A stretch of DNA of 64,000 nucleotides from Actinoplanes couchii (GCF_016862075.1 NZ_BOMG01000027.1:180797-244796), one strand, 5' to 3'; positions 8,684 through 18,455 are shown, counted from the first letter of the stretch. The notes: generated from the sequence alone by a model not told the origin. A program made the numbers and translations.

Positions 8684-9280
8684 TCAAAGGGCCTGGCGGA
8701 CCATCTCGACGAAGTACCGGTGAACGCGAAGGTCGCCGGTGAGCTCCGGGTGGAAAGCCGTGGCGAGCAGGTTCCCCTGCCGAACGGCCACAATCCTACC
8801 GGCGTCGGCACCCTCGGCCACGCGCCCCAGCACCCGCACGTCGTCGCCGACCTCTTCGACCCACGGCGCACGGATGAAGATCGCGTGAAACGGGCCGCCC
8901 TCGATGTCGTCGATCGCGACCGGCGCCTCGAACGAGTCGACCTGCCGGCCGAACGCGTTGCGCCGCACGGTCATCTCGATCCCGTGGAACGTCTCCTGGT
9001 CGGATCGCCCGTCCAGCACCTTCGTGGCCAGCATGATCATGCCCGCGCAGGAGCCGTAGACCGGCTTGCCGGAGGCGACGAACGACCGGATCGGCTCGAG
9101 CAGCCCGAACGCCGCGGCCAGCTTGCTGATCGCGGTCGACTCGCCACCGGGCAGGACCAGGCCGTCGACACCGTCCAGCTCCTCCGGGCGGCGGACCGGC
9201 CGGGCCAGCACGTCCGCCTCGGCCAGCGCGGACAGATGTTCACGCACGTCGCCCTGAAGGGCCAGCACACCGATGTTCAC
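8684..9280 (-). CDS. pdxT: Pyridoxal 5'-phosphate synthase glutaminase subunit PdxT
   Basis: 198-aa class I glutaminase that supplies ammonia to PdxS for de novo PLP synthesis. Start GTG 9280 gives [19 protein letters not shown]. Oxyanion strand LVLPGGEST, nucleophile Cys in [10 protein letters not shown], and the His/Glu pair in [10 protein letters not shown] are all present. It is divergent from pdxS across 120 bp, whereas in many actinobacteria the two are co-oriented, so dose matching must occur through the shared intergenic region. Confidence 0.97.
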   Translation of the reverse strand: MNIGVLALQGDVREHLSALAEADVLARPVRRPEELDGVDGLVLPGGESTAISKLAAAFGLLEPIRSFVASGKPVYGSCAGMIMLATKVLDGRSDQETFHGIEMTVRRNAFGRQVDSFEAPVAIDDIEGGPFHAIFIRAPWVEEVGDDVRVLGRVAEGADAGRIVAVRQGNLLATAFHPELTGDLRVHRYFVEMVRQAL

Positions 9281-9358
9281 CGCCCAACAATAAGGATGCA
9301 GGCCACCAGCGGGTCGATTGGCTATCGGAACCGCCGTCACGGCTTCGTAGCATCCGGA

Positions 9359-9389
9359 AAAAGCCAAAAGCAGCCGGGAAAAGCCAAAA
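9359..9389 (+). repeat. Direct repeat AAAAGCCAAAA upstream of pdxS
   Basis: AAAAGCCAAAA occurs at 9359-9369 and 9379-9389, exactly 20 bp apart, just ahead of the GGGAGC ribosome-binding site of pdxS. It is strikingly A-rich for this genome. It may be a regulator-binding site or an unstructured leader that eases ribosome access. Confidence 0.45.
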
Positions 9390-9400
9390 AGGGAGCTTCC

Positions 9401-10297
9401 ATGTCGGAGAACCAGCCCGCCGTCGGTACGGCCCGCGTCAAGCGCGGCATGGCGGAGATGCTCAAAGGCGGCGTGATCATGGACGTGGTCGACGCCGAGC
9501 AGGCGAAGATCGCCGAGGACGCCGGAGCGGTCGCGGTGATGGCCCTGGAGCGGGTGCCGGCGGACATCCGCGCGCAGGGCGGCATCTCCCGGATGTCCGA
9601 TCCTGACATGATCGACGGGATCATCGCGGCGGTCTCGATCCCGGTGATGGCGAAGGCCCGGATCGGTCACTTCGTCGAGGCGCAGGTGCTGCAGGCGCTG
9701 GGCGTCGACTACGTGGACGAGTCCGAGGTGCTGTCGCCCGCCGACTTCGCGAACCACATCGACAAGTGGCAGTTCACCGTGCCGTTCGTCTGCGGCGCCA
9801 CCAACCTGGGCGAGGCGCTGCGCCGGATCACCGAGGGCGCGGCGATGATCCGCTCCAAGGGCGAGGCGGGCACCGGCGACGTCTCCAACGCCACCACCCA
9901 CATGCGGAGGATCCGGGCCGAGATCCGCCGGTTGCAGACGCTGCCGGAGGACGAGCTGTACGTCGCGGCCAAGGAGCTGCAGGCGCCGTACGAGCTGGTC
10001 AAGGAGGTCGCCGAGGCCGGCCGGCTGCCGGTGGTGCTGTTCACCGCGGGCGGGATCGCCACGCCGGCGGACGCCGCGATGATGATGCAGCTGGGCGCCG
10101 AGGGGGTCTTCGTCGGTTCCGGCATCTTCAAGTCCGGCAACCCGGCGCAGCGGGCCGCGGCGATCGTCAAGGCCACCACGTTCCACGACGACCCGGACGT
10201 GATCGCGAAGGTCTCCCGCGGCCTCGGCGAGGCGATGGTCGGCATCAACGTCGAGGACGAGCCGGTCCCTCACCGTCTGTCCGAACGAGGTTGGTGA
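9401..10297 (+). CDS. pdxS: Pyridoxal 5'-phosphate synthase subunit PdxS
   Basis: 298-aa (beta/alpha)8 synthase that condenses ribose 5-phosphate, glyceraldehyde 3-phosphate and ammonia to [26 protein letters not shown] N-terminus, the active-site lysine in [14 protein letters not shown], the phosphate loop GEAGTGD and [19 protein letters not shown] are intact. The start ATG 9401 ([16 protein letters not shown]) is preceded by GGGAGC. Monocistronic here, divergent from its glutaminase partner. Confidence 0.98.
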   Translation: MSENQPAVGTARVKRGMAEMLKGGVIMDVVDAEQAKIAEDAGAVAVMALERVPADIRAQGGISRMSDPDMIDGIIAAVSIPVMAKARIGHFVEAQVLQALGVDYVDESEVLSPADFANHIDKWQFTVPFVCGATNLGEALRRITEGAAMIRSKGEAGTGDVSNATTHMRRIRAEIRRLQTLPEDELYVAAKELQAPYELVKEVAEAGRLPVVLFTAGGIATPADAAMMMQLGAEGVFVGSGIFKSGNPAQRAAAIVKATTFHDDPDVIAKVSRGLGEAMVGINVEDEPVPHRLSERGW

Positions 10298-10406
10298 CAA
10301 AACCGCCTTTCCGGTACGCCCGGCGAACGGCTCTGCCTCGTCCCGCGAGGTGGCGCCGGGGCCGGGACCGACCCGCGACCGCCGGGCCGGATGCGGTGGC
10401 CGGGGG

Positions 10407-10955
10407 CTAGACCGCCTGAACCGGGCGGACCTCCTCGACCGGCGGGGCCGGGGACGGGGACGGCAGCGGCGGCAGGTCGGGGAGCGCCGACTCGACGATG
10501 TCGAAGTACTCCGGGCGCGGGTACCGCCGGGTCAGGCCGAGCAGTCGCACGATGACCCGGCGGCGGGCACTGAGCGCGTCCCGCACCAGGTCGGTGTGCA
10601 CCTGCCGGGCCAGCATCACCCGGCGGCTGGTGCCGATCAGGGTGCGCGCCGCCGGGTCGGCCGGGTCCAGGGTGACCGTCCGCAACTGCCGGGTCAGGTC
10701 GTTCTCGGCGGTCTCGCGCTCACCCGGCTCGGCGTCCAGCGCGAGCCGCGCCGCCGCGTACAACTCCACCGACTCGGCCTGCTCGGCGACGACCGCGGCG
10801 GCCGCCGCCCGGCGCAACAGATGCGCGTCCAAGGCGCGCTCGGCCGACCGCGCCCGCGTGTGCAGACGCTCCACCCGTTGGGCGGTCCAGCCGAGGTACG
10901 CCGAGAAGACCGCGGCCAGCACGACGACTCCCACCACCCACCACATGCCGGGCAT
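10407..10955 (-). CDS. Membrane-anchored LemA-like protein
   Basis: 182-aa protein with one N-terminal helix ([20 protein letters not shown]) followed by a helical domain ([32 protein letters not shown]) that resembles the LemA bundle, then a Pro-rich tail ([15 protein letters not shown]). Such proteins sit next to pimA in other actinobacteria. Enzymatic residues are not evident; a structural or signalling role at the inner face of the membrane is a guess. It may share a transcript with pimA-patA-pgsA upstream, being 31 nt after pimA. Confidence 0.75.
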   Translation of the reverse strand: MPGMWWVVGVVVLAAVFSAYLGWTAQRVERLHTRARSAERALDAHLLRRAAAAAVVAEQAESVELYAAARLALDAEPGERETAENDLTRQLRTVTLDPADPAARTLIGTSRRVMLARQVHTDLVRDALSARRRVIVRLLGLTRRYPRPEYFDIVESALPDLPPLPSPSPAPPVEEVRPVQAV

Positions 10956-10985
10956 CGTAGTGCCCCGCCGTGACGGGACCTGTGG

Positions 10986-12122
10986 TCAGGACCACTCGTC
11001 GTCGAAAACTCTCCCGTCGGTGGCCTCGATCGACGTCGCGTAGACCTCCAGCACCCGGTTGGCCACACTCGGCCAGTCGAACGCGCCGACCGCCAGCCGG
11101 GCGCAGGATGCCAGGTCGGCGCGGCGGGCCGGATCGTCCAGCAGCTCGCCGAGCAGCCCGGCCAGGGCTTTCGTGTCGCCGTTGGGGAACAGCGCCCCGG
11201 CCCGGCCGCCGTCCAGCACCCGGCGGAACGCGTCCAGGTCACTGGCCGCGATGGTGGCGCCGGCGGCCATCGCCTCGGTGAGGATCATGCCGAAACTCTC
11301 CCCGCCGGTGTTCGGGGCCACGTAGACGTCGACGCTACGCAGCATCCGCGCCTTGTCCGATTCTGATACCAGACCCAGGAACTCCACCCGGTCGTGCAGG
11401 TCGGCCGGGACGTCGTCGTACAACTCGTCGCGGTCGCCCGGCCCGGCCACCAGCAGCCGCAGGCCGGGCCGTTCCCGGGCCAGCGCCACGAACGCCGTAC
11501 GCAGCAATGGGAAGCCCTTGCGCGGCTCGGTGAACCGGCCGAGGAAACCGAGGGAACCGCCCTCGCCGGGCCATCCGGGCAAGGGCGCAGCCGAGGCGAA
11601 CTTGGCGACCGCGACCCCGTTGGGGATCTCCACCGCGCCCCCGCCGAGGTGTTCGACCTGCACTTTCCGGGCGAGTTCGCTGACCGCGATCCGGGCGGTG
11701 ATCTTCTCCATCGCCGGTTGCAGGAAGTTCTGCGCGGCGGAGAGCGCCCGCGAGCGGGTCATCGCGGTGTGGAAGGTGGCCACCACCGGCCCGCGCGCGG
11801 ACAGCACCGCCAGGAACGACAGGCTGGGCGTGAACGGCTCGTGCACGTGCAGCACGTCGAACTCGCCGCGGCGCAGCCAGCGCCGGACCCGGGCGGTGGA
11901 GACCGGGCCGAAGGAGATCCGGGCGACCGAGCCGTTGTACGGCAGCGGCACCGCGCGACCGGCCGGCACCACGTACGCGGGCAGGTCGGCGTCGTCGTCG
12001 GCGGGCGCCAGCACGCTCACCGTGTGACCGAGACCGATCAGTGCTTCGGCCAGGTCCATGATGTGGTTCTGCACACCGCCGGGGACGTCGAACGAGTAGG
12101 GCGAGACGATCCCGATCCGCAC
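10986..12122 (-). CDS. pimA: Phosphatidylinositol mannosyltransferase PimA-like
   Basis: 378-aa GT-B glycosyltransferase of family GT4 that adds the first mannose of phosphatidylinositol mannosides from GDP-mannose on the inner membrane face. MRIGIVSPYSFDVPGGVQNHI is the diagnostic PimA start; HVHEPFTPSLSFLA, LGRFTEPRKGFPLL and the C-terminal NTGGESFGMILTEAMAAG (E-x7-E donor site) follow. It is 9 nt after patA on the same strand. Confidence 0.95.
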   Translation of the reverse strand: MRIGIVSPYSFDVPGGVQNHIMDLAEALIGLGHTVSVLAPADDDADLPAYVVPAGRAVPLPYNGSVARISFGPVSTARVRRWLRRGEFDVLHVHEPFTPSLSFLAVLSARGPVVATFHTAMTRSRALSAAQNFLQPAMEKITARIAVSELARKVQVEHLGGGAVEIPNGVAVAKFASAAPLPGWPGEGGSLGFLGRFTEPRKGFPLLRTAFVALARERPGLRLLVAGPGDRDELYDDVPADLHDRVEFLGLVSESDKARMLRSVDVYVAPNTGGESFGMILTEAMAAGATIAASDLDAFRRVLDGGRAGALFPNGDTKALAGLLGELLDDPARRADLASCARLAVGAFDWPSVANRVLEVYATSIEATDGRVFDDEWS

Positions 12123-12131
12123 CCGCTCCCC

Positions 12132-12998
12132 CTAGAGCCAGAGCTTCTGGAGCATGTGCCAGTCCTGCGGGTGCTCGGCGATCCCGGCCGCGTAGGCGTC
12201 GGCGAGCAGCTGGGTGGTCTTCCTGACCCGTTCGTCGAGCGCGCCCTCGGTGGGTGGCACGACCCGGCGCATCCGGGACTGGACGCGGTCCTCGTCGTAC
12301 CACATGTCGACGGCGAACAGCGGCGCGCCGGTCCGGATGGCGAGGATCGCCGGGCCGGCCGGCATCCGGGTGCGCCCGCCGAAGAACTCGACCTCGATCC
12401 CGCGGCGGGACAGGTCCCGGTCGCCGAGCAGCGCGACCACCCAGCCCTTGCCCAGGTGTTCGGCGAGCACGTCGAGAGCCGGGCGCTCCCCGCCGCTGTG
12501 CGGGAGGATCTTCATCCCGAGCTTCTCCCGGTACGCCAGGAACTGCTGGTACACCTTCTCCTGCTTGAACCGCTCGGCGACGGTGATCAGCGGGAAGTCC
12601 TGGCCGGTCACCCAGGCTCCGGCGGCGTCCCAGTTCGCCACGTGCGGCAGCGCCAGGACCACACCGGTGCCGTCGGCGACACCCTTCTTGATCTGGTCGT
12701 GCCACTCGGGCTCCATCCGGAACCCGTCGAGGAACTGCTCGCGGCTCTGCGACGGCAGCCGGAACGCCTCCATCCAGTACCGCGCGTACGACCGCAGCGC
12801 GTCCCGGACCAGCGTCTCCGGCATGTCCGGGCCGACCACCTGCCGCAGGTTGGCGCGCAGCCGCTGGGTGCCGGGCCCGTCGGATTTCCAGGCCCGGTCG
12901 GCCCCGGCCCGGAACACTGCCTTCGCCACCGGCAGCGGCAGTGCGCGCACGATGTTCCACCCGGCCGAATAGCCGAGATCGATGAGACGGTCCTTCAC
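12132..12998 (-). CDS. patA: Phosphatidylinositol mannoside acyltransferase PatA-like
   Basis: 288-aa membrane-associated acyltransferase of the LpxL/HtrB family that acylates the mannose of PIMs. The HxxxxD catalytic motif is at H119-D124 (LALPHVANWDAAGAW). GTG 12998 is used because it overlaps the pgsA stop (GTGA) and yields the typical start VKDRLIDLGYSAGWNIVRALP; the frame continues upstream inside pgsA without meaning. It is the second gene of pgsA-patA-pimA. Confidence 0.93.
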   Translation of the reverse strand: MKDRLIDLGYSAGWNIVRALPLPVAKAVFRAGADRAWKSDGPGTQRLRANLRQVVGPDMPETLVRDALRSYARYWMEAFRLPSQSREQFLDGFRMEPEWHDQIKKGVADGTGVVLALPHVANWDAAGAWVTGQDFPLITVAERFKQEKVYQQFLAYREKLGMKILPHSGGERPALDVLAEHLGKGWVVALLGDRDLSRRGIEVEFFGGRTRMPAGPAILAIRTGAPLFAVDMWYDEDRVQSRMRRVVPPTEGALDERVRKTTQLLADAYAAGIAEHPQDWHMLQKLWL

Positions 12999-13615
12999 TC
13001 GCTGGTCACCTTCGGTTCGGTCCGGCCGGCGTGGATCAGCCGCTGGAAGGCGGTGATCACGGAGAGAACGGCGAGCACCCAGAGCGCGGCCGGGAGGCCC
13101 CACTCCAGGCCGGCCGCGCCGAGCAGGCCGCCGACGCCGACGATCAGCAGTCGTTCCAGGCGCTCGGCGATACCGACGTCGGCGTTCAGCCCGAGGCTCT
13201 GGGCTCGGGCCTTCACGTACGACACGACCTGCCCGAAGACCAGGCAGAGCAGACCCGCGACGACGCCACCGTAAGGGTTGCCCTCGGTGGCCAGGTAGTA
13301 GGTGACGGCGCCGAAGACCGCGCCGTCGGCGATCCGGTCCATCGAGGAGTCGAGGAGCGCGCCGAACTTGCCGGTGCCGCCCCTCATGCGGGCCATTGTG
13401 CCGTCGAGAGTATCGGTGAGGGCACAGGCGGTTACGATCACGGTGGCCCAGAAGAGGTGTCCGTGAGCGCCGAGATATGAGCCGATCAGCACGCCGACGG
13501 TGCCGGCGACGGTGACCGCGTTGGGCGTGACACCGATCCGGAGCAGGAAACGGGCGACCGGGTTGACGCCGTACGAGACGACGGCACGGGCCGTTGATTG
13601 AACGATCTTTGCCAT
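12995..13615 (-). CDS. pgsA: Phosphatidylinositol phosphate synthase (CDP-alcohol phosphatidyltransferase)
   Basis: 206-aa membrane enzyme that transfers phosphatidyl from CDP-diacylglycerol to inositol phosphate, the entry step to PIMs. The signature D-x2-DG-x2-AR-x8-G-x3-D-x3-D is complete (DTLDGTMARMRG then GALLDSSMD). Several hydrophobic helices follow. The ATG at 13615 (MAKIVQSTARAVVSYG) is preferred to the longer frame at 13654, which lacks a ribosome site. PIM biosynthesis implies mannosylated lipids in this envelope. Confidence 0.94.
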   Translation of the reverse strand: MAKIVQSTARAVVSYGVNPVARFLLRIGVTPNAVTVAGTVGVLIGSYLGAHGHLFWATVIVTACALTDTLDGTMARMRGGTGKFGALLDSSMDRIADGAVFGAVTYYLATEGNPYGGVVAGLLCLVFGQVVSYVKARAQSLGLNADVGIAERLERLLIVGVGGLLGAAGLEWGLPAALWVLAVLSVITAFQRLIHAGRTEPKVTSE

Positions 13616-13792
13616 GGCCGTCCCACCATATCGGCGCGCGCCTGGTGACGGCACGGCTCGGCCGTCGGCTTGGCCGTATCGTCACCATCCGGCACCTTTC
13701 CAGGGCTGAAGGTCCTTGCGGCCCTTACCGCGCCGGGTGTGGGATTCAAAGAACAGCCGCGTAACAACCTGGAAACGACGGGAGCACTCGGC

Positions 13793-15925
13793 ATGGCGCA
13801 GAAGGCTTCGGAGAAGGGACAGGTCGGCGCGGGCGCGCCGGCGGTGACCGAGCCCGGCAGGGTTCGCAACGTGGTGCTGGTGGGCCACTCCGGTGCGGGG
13901 AAGACGACTCTGGTCGAGGCGCTGCTCGCCGCGACCGGGGTGATCTCCCGGGCCGGTGGGGTGACCGACGGCACCACGGTCACCGATCATGATCCGGCGG
14001 CGATCCGCCAGCAGCGTTCGGTCGCGCTCTCCTGCGCGCCGCTGCCGCACCGGGACGTGAAGATCAATCTGCTGGACACCCCCGGTTTCGCCGACTTCGT
14101 CGGGGAGTTGCGCGCCGGCCTGCGGGCCGCGGACGCCGCGCTCTTCGTCGTCTCCGCGGTGGACGGGGTGGACGACTCGACGGTGGCCCTGTGGGAGGAG
14201 TGCGCCGCGGTCGGCATGCCCCGGGCGGTCGCCGTCACCCGCCTGGACCATCCGCGCGCCGACCACGACCAGGCGCTGCAGGACTGTCAGGCGGCGTTCG
14301 GCGACAACGTGCTGCCGGTCTTCCGGACGGTGCCCGGTCCCGGCCTGATCGGCCTGATCTCGCAGCGGGTCTCGGACTACGCGACGGGGTACCCGCCGCA
14401 GATCCGCGAGGCCACCCCGGCGGAGACCGACACGATCGCCGCCGACCGGAACACGCTGATCGAGGGCATCATCGCCGAGAGCGAGGACGAGACCCTCATG
14501 GACCGCTACATCGGCGGTGCACGGATCGGCACCGAGACCCTGATCGCCGACCTGGAGAAGGCCGTGGTCAAGGGCAACTTCCACCCGGTCGTCCCGGTCT
14601 GCGCGCACACCGGGGTCGGCCTGGACGCCCTGCTCGACCTGCTGGTCAGCGGCTTCCCGTCGCCACTGGAGCACGACCTGCCGCAGGTCACCGGCCTGGA
14701 CGGCTCGCCGCGTGACCCGCTGACCTGCGACCCGGCCGGCCCGCTGGTGGCCGAGGTGGTCCGCACCACGATCGACCGGCACGTCGGCCGCGTCTCGCTG
14801 GTCCGGGTCTTCTCCGGCACGCTGCGCCCGGACCAGACCCTGCACGTCTCCGGGCACGGCCTGGCCGAGCGCGGGCACCCGGACCACGACGCCGACGAGC
14901 GGGTCGCGCACGTCTACTCGCCGCTCGGCGCGCAGCTGCGGGAGATCGGCTGCGCGGTCGCAGGCGACCTCTGCGCGATCACCAAGTCGGGCAGCGCCGA
15001 GACCGGTGACACCCTGTCGGCCAAGGACGCCCCGCTGCTGATGAAGCCCTGGCGGATGCCGGAGCCGCTGCTGCCGATCGCGGTCGTCGCGAAGACCCGC
15101 TCGGACGAGGACGCCCTGGCCAAGAACCTGGCCCGGCTGGTCGCTGGCGACCCGACGCTGCGCTTGGAACGCAACCCGGACACCCATCAGCTGGTGCTCT
15201 GGACGATGGGCGAGTCACACGCCGACGTGGTCCTCGACCGGCTCCGGGCGGGTGGTGTCGAGCTGGACACCGAGCCGGTCAAGGTGGCGCTGCGGGAGAC
15301 GTTCGGCAGCGGCGCGAAAGGCCACGGCCGGCACGTCAAACAGTCCGGCGGGCACGGGCAGTACGCCGTCTGCGACATCGAGGTGGAGCCGCTGCCCCGG
15401 GGCGCGGGGTTCGTCTTCGTGGACAAGGTGGTCGGCGGGGCGGTGCCGCACAACTACATCCCGTCGGTGGAGAAGGGGGTCCGGGCGCAGCTGGAGAAGG
15501 GCATCGCGGCCGGGTACCCGGTGGTCGACCTGCGGGTCACGCTCTACGACGGCAAGGCGCACAGCGTCGACTCCTCGGACGCCGCCTTCCAGACCGCCGG
15601 CGCCCTCGCACTGCGGGCCGCCGCCGAGAACGGGCGGATCACCCTGCTGGAACCGGTCGACGAGATCGAGGTGCGGGTGCCGGAGACCTACGTCGGCGCG
15701 GTGATGAGCGACCTGTCCGGCCGGCGCGGCCGCCCGCTGGGCAGCGAGTCCGGCGGCACCGGCGAGGCCAGCCTGGTCCGCGCGGAGGTCCCGGCGACCG
15801 AGCTGATCCGGTACGCGGTGGAGTTGCGCGCCATCACCTCGGGCACCGGCACGTTCTCCCGCCATTACCTGCGGCACGAGCCGATGCCACCGCACCTGGC
15901 CCAGGAACACGCCTCAGTCCGGTGA
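13793..15925 (+). CDS. Elongation factor G-like GTPase (EF-G2 / FusA2 type)
   Basis: 710-aa translational GTPase of the actinobacterial EF-G2 group. G1 GHSGAGKTT at 31-39, switch II DTPGFADF at 95-102, then domains II-V with a C-terminal EF-G domain IV/V (GGAVPHNYIPSVEKGV, GRRGRPLGSESGG). The G4 position reads TRLD (about 149-152) instead of NKxD, so guanine specificity may be altered. The related mycobacterial protein does not replace canonical EF-G, and its precise role is unsettled. ATG 13793 with GGGAG upstream is chosen over the open frame from 13670. It overlaps the convergent HIT gene by 12 bp. Confidence 0.93.
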   Translation: MAQKASEKGQVGAGAPAVTEPGRVRNVVLVGHSGAGKTTLVEALLAATGVISRAGGVTDGTTVTDHDPAAIRQQRSVALSCAPLPHRDVKINLLDTPGFADFVGELRAGLRAADAALFVVSAVDGVDDSTVALWEECAAVGMPRAVAVTRLDHPRADHDQALQDCQAAFGDNVLPVFRTVPGPGLIGLISQRVSDYATGYPPQIREATPAETDTIAADRNTLIEGIIAESEDETLMDRYIGGARIGTETLIADLEKAVVKGNFHPVVPVCAHTGVGLDALLDLLVSGFPSPLEHDLPQVTGLDGSPRDPLTCDPAGPLVAEVVRTTIDRHVGRVSLVRVFSGTLRPDQTLHVSGHGLAERGHPDHDADERVAHVYSPLGAQLREIGCAVAGDLCAITKSGSAETGDTLSAKDAPLLMKPWRMPEPLLPIAVVAKTRSDEDALAKNLARLVAGDPTLRLERNPDTHQLVLWTMGESHADVVLDRLRAGGVELDTEPVKVALRETFGSGAKGHGRHVKQSGGHGQYAVCDIEVEPLPRGAGFVFVDKVVGGAVPHNYIPSVEKGVRAQLEKGIAAGYPVVDLRVTLYDGKAHSVDSSDAAFQTAGALALRAAAENGRITLLEPVDEIEVRVPETYVGAVMSDLSGRRGRPLGSESGGTGEASLVRAEVPATELIRYAVELRAITSGTGTFSRHYLRHEPMPPHLAQEHASVR

Positions 15926-16459
15926 GACCGGCCAGGCCTTGGTGATCAGATCCCGGGTGTCGTGCAGCAGCTGGGGCACCACCTTGGTCCGGCCGATCAC
16001 CGGCATGAAGTTGGCGTCGCCGCCCCACCGCGGCACCACGTGCTGGTGCAGGTGGGCGGCGATGCCGGCGCCGGCGATCGAGCCCTGGTTCATGCCCAGG
16101 TTGAAGCCGTGCGGGGTGCTGACCGCGCGCAGCACCCGCATCGCGGTCCGGGTGAACGCGGCGACCTCGACCGTCTCGTCCTCGGTCAGGTCGGTGTAGT
16201 CGGCCACGTGCCGGTAGGGGCAGATCAACAGATGACCCGGGTTGTACGGGTACAGGTTGAGCACCGCGAACACCAGCACACCCCGGGCCACCACCAGCGA
16301 ATCCGCCCCGGCCAGCCCGGGCGCCAGGCAGAACGGGCAGCCGCCGGGTTTGTCGTACCCGCCCTCCGGAGCGTCCTCCCCGGAGATGTAGGTCATCCGG
16401 TGCGGCGTCCAGAGCCGCTCCAGCCCGTCCGGTTCGCCGGTGCGCAGCCCCTCGTCCAC
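15914..16459 (-). CDS. HIT-domain nucleotide hydrolase/phosphorylase
   Basis: 181-aa histidine-triad protein; active site HLHQHVVPRW gives H136-x-H138-x-H140. A CPFC motif near residue 41 could bind zinc. The orthologous position next to pgsA and thrS in M. tuberculosis encodes a diadenosine-tetraphosphate phosphorylase (Rv2613c), so AP4A turnover is the likely role; this also fits a thrS neighbour because aminoacyl-tRNA synthetases make AP4A. GTG start. Confidence 0.92.
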   Translation of the reverse strand: MDEGLRTGEPDGLERLWTPHRMTYISGEDAPEGGYDKPGGCPFCLAPGLAGADSLVVARGVLVFAVLNLYPYNPGHLLICPYRHVADYTDLTEDETVEVAAFTRTAMRVLRAVSTPHGFNLGMNQGSIAGAGIAAHLHQHVVPRWGGDANFMPVIGRTKVVPQLLHDTRDLITKAWPVSPD

Positions 16460-16481
16460 GATCGCATCCTATGCCGATCCG

Positions 16482-18455
16482 TCAGTTCCGCAGCTGTGGG
16501 AAAACCCCGTACAGATGGAACCGGGCGCCGCCCGCGCGCTTGGCGGCGTACATCGCCGAGTCGGCGTAGCGGAGCACGTCGTCCGGGCTGTCGCCGGCCC
16601 GGGACAGCGCGATCCCGACACTCGCCGGGGCGCGCAGCTCGTGCCCGGCGACGAACACCGGCTCGTTCAGGGCGGTGATGATCCGCTCCGCGACGAGCAC
16701 CGCGTCCACCTTGTCGTGCAGGTCCTCGGTCATCACCACGAACTCGTCGCCACCCAGCCGGGCCACCGTGTCCTCGGTGCGCACACACCCCCGCAGCCGG
16801 TCCGCGACCACCCTCAGCAGGGCGTCGCCGACGTCGTGGCCGTAGGTGTCGTTGACCGGTTTGAAGCCGTTCAGGTCCAGCAGCAGCACCCCGGCCGGGC
16901 GCCCGGTGCGCTGGGCGCGGGTCAGCGCGCCGGTCAGCCGCTCGCGCAGCAGGGCCCGGTTGCCCAGCCCGGTCAGCGGGTCGTGCAGCGCCCGGACGGT
17001 CAGCTCGGCGGTCAGCGCCACGCTGCCCAGCGCCAGCGACACCTGGGTGCGCAGCGTGTGCAGGGCCTTGACCAGCTCGTCGGGCAGGTCGTCGTCGGCT
17101 CCGGCGGTCATCATGCCGAAGAACCGGTCCCCACTGAGCAGCGGCATCATCAGCACCGGCCGGCCGGAGTCCGGCGCCTCGACGATCTCCCCCGCGAGCA
17201 CCCCGGACGGCACCGCCGACCCGGGGGTCTCGGTGCCGAGCAGTTCCTCGGCGCCCGGCCCGGAGGCGTGCACCACGGTCCAGTACTCGGTGCCCGGCCC
17301 GGTGGTGACGACGGTGGTCCGGGCACCCGGCAGGCCGGCCAGCAGCCCGGCGGCGGCCACCCCGGCGAGCCGGTGCACCTCGGCCGGCTCGGTGGTGCGC
17401 AGCAGGGTGGTGCCCAGGTCGCTGAGCAGCTGCTCGCGCTCGATCGCGGCCCGCAACGCGGTCATGCCCGCGTCGACGCGCAGCACCAGGCGGCTGTTGT
17501 CCCGGACCGAGACGATCTGCCGGGTCACCACGATGCCGGTGAGCAGGATCGCCCCGCCCAGCACCGCCCAGGCGCCGGAGTCCAGGCCGTGCCGGCTCAG
17601 CACGAAGATCAGCAGCAGATCGACGGCGGCGATGGCGGCGTACGGCAGCAGGCTCGCCGGGCGGCGGGCACCGGAGACCGGGGCCGGCTCGCCATCGGTG
17701 GCCTTGCGGATGTGCGCGACCAGCGAGGCGATCACCGACACCCCGGCGACCTGGGCCAGCGCGAGCATCAGGCTCAGGCGTGGGGTGTGGGCCACCAGCG
17801 GCTGCAGCAGACCGGACCCGATCTGCGAGGCGGCCAGGGGCACTCCCCAGAACATCGCCCGGCGGCTCACCTCGGCGACCCCGCCGATCCACAGCCGGGC
17901 GACCGCGAACAGGCCGACCAGCGGCGCGACGGTCAGCACGATCGTCTCGGCGGACGCGCCCGGGCCGGCGATCTGCGGGCCGGCCAGGAAGTACCAGACG
18001 AAGACGGCGCCGGCCGTCATCACGGTGGCCATGTCCAGGCTCAGCCGCAACCGGCTGGACGACCAGCGGGTCTGCAGCGGGATGGTCAGCAGCGCCGGCA
18101 GGATGCACACCGGAACCAGCAGGTTCAGCAGCAGGACCAGCGGGGACTGCGAGGGGAACGACCGGTCACCGGCCGCCACCAGGTGCACCAACTGGACCAC
18201 CGCGGCCAGTTCCAGCGCGGACCAGGCGATCCCGGTCAGGAAGAGGTACCGCTGGGCGGCCGTCTGCCCGGCCTCGCGGGCCAGGTACCAGGCCCGCCAG
18301 CCGAGCGCGGTCATGATCCCGCCGAGCAGCGGGGAGACCAGCTTGGAGAGGGTGATCTGGAAGTCCCAGCCGCCCACCCCGGTCACGTGCACCACGAACA
18401 ACACGGCTGCCAGGACGTATCCCGCCACAGCCGGCGCCGGTGTCCGGAACCGCAT
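16482..18455 (-). CDS. Membrane diguanylate cyclase with GAF and GGDEF domains
   Basis: 657-aa protein. The N-terminal ~300 residues contain about 8-9 hydrophobic helices, then a GAF-like region (about 325-470) and a C-terminal GGDEF domain. RLGGDEF is at 566-572, with an RxxD inhibitory site exactly five residues before it (RTED), so a catalytically active, product-inhibited c-di-GMP synthase is expected. No EAL domain follows. It is inserted between thrS and the HIT gene in an otherwise conserved block; the helix bundle suggests sensing of a membrane or small-molecule signal. Confidence 0.93.
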   Translation of the reverse strand: MRFRTPAPAVAGYVLAAVLFVVHVTGVGGWDFQITLSKLVSPLLGGIMTALGWRAWYLAREAGQTAAQRYLFLTGIAWSALELAAVVQLVHLVAAGDRSFPSQSPLVLLLNLLVPVCILPALLTIPLQTRWSSSRLRLSLDMATVMTAGAVFVWYFLAGPQIAGPGASAETIVLTVAPLVGLFAVARLWIGGVAEVSRRAMFWGVPLAASQIGSGLLQPLVAHTPRLSLMLALAQVAGVSVIASLVAHIRKATDGEPAPVSGARRPASLLPYAAIAAVDLLLIFVLSRHGLDSGAWAVLGGAILLTGIVVTRQIVSVRDNSRLVLRVDAGMTALRAAIEREQLLSDLGTTLLRTTEPAEVHRLAGVAAAGLLAGLPGARTTVVTTGPGTEYWTVVHASGPGAEELLGTETPGSAVPSGVLAGEIVEAPDSGRPVLMMPLLSGDRFFGMMTAGADDDLPDELVKALHTLRTQVSLALGSVALTAELTVRALHDPLTGLGNRALLRERLTGALTRAQRTGRPAGVLLLDLNGFKPVNDTYGHDVGDALLRVVADRLRGCVRTEDTVARLGGDEFVVMTEDLHDKVDAVLVAERIITALNEPVFVAGHELRAPASVGIALSRAGDSPDDVLRYADSAMYAAKRAGGARFHLYGVFPQLRN

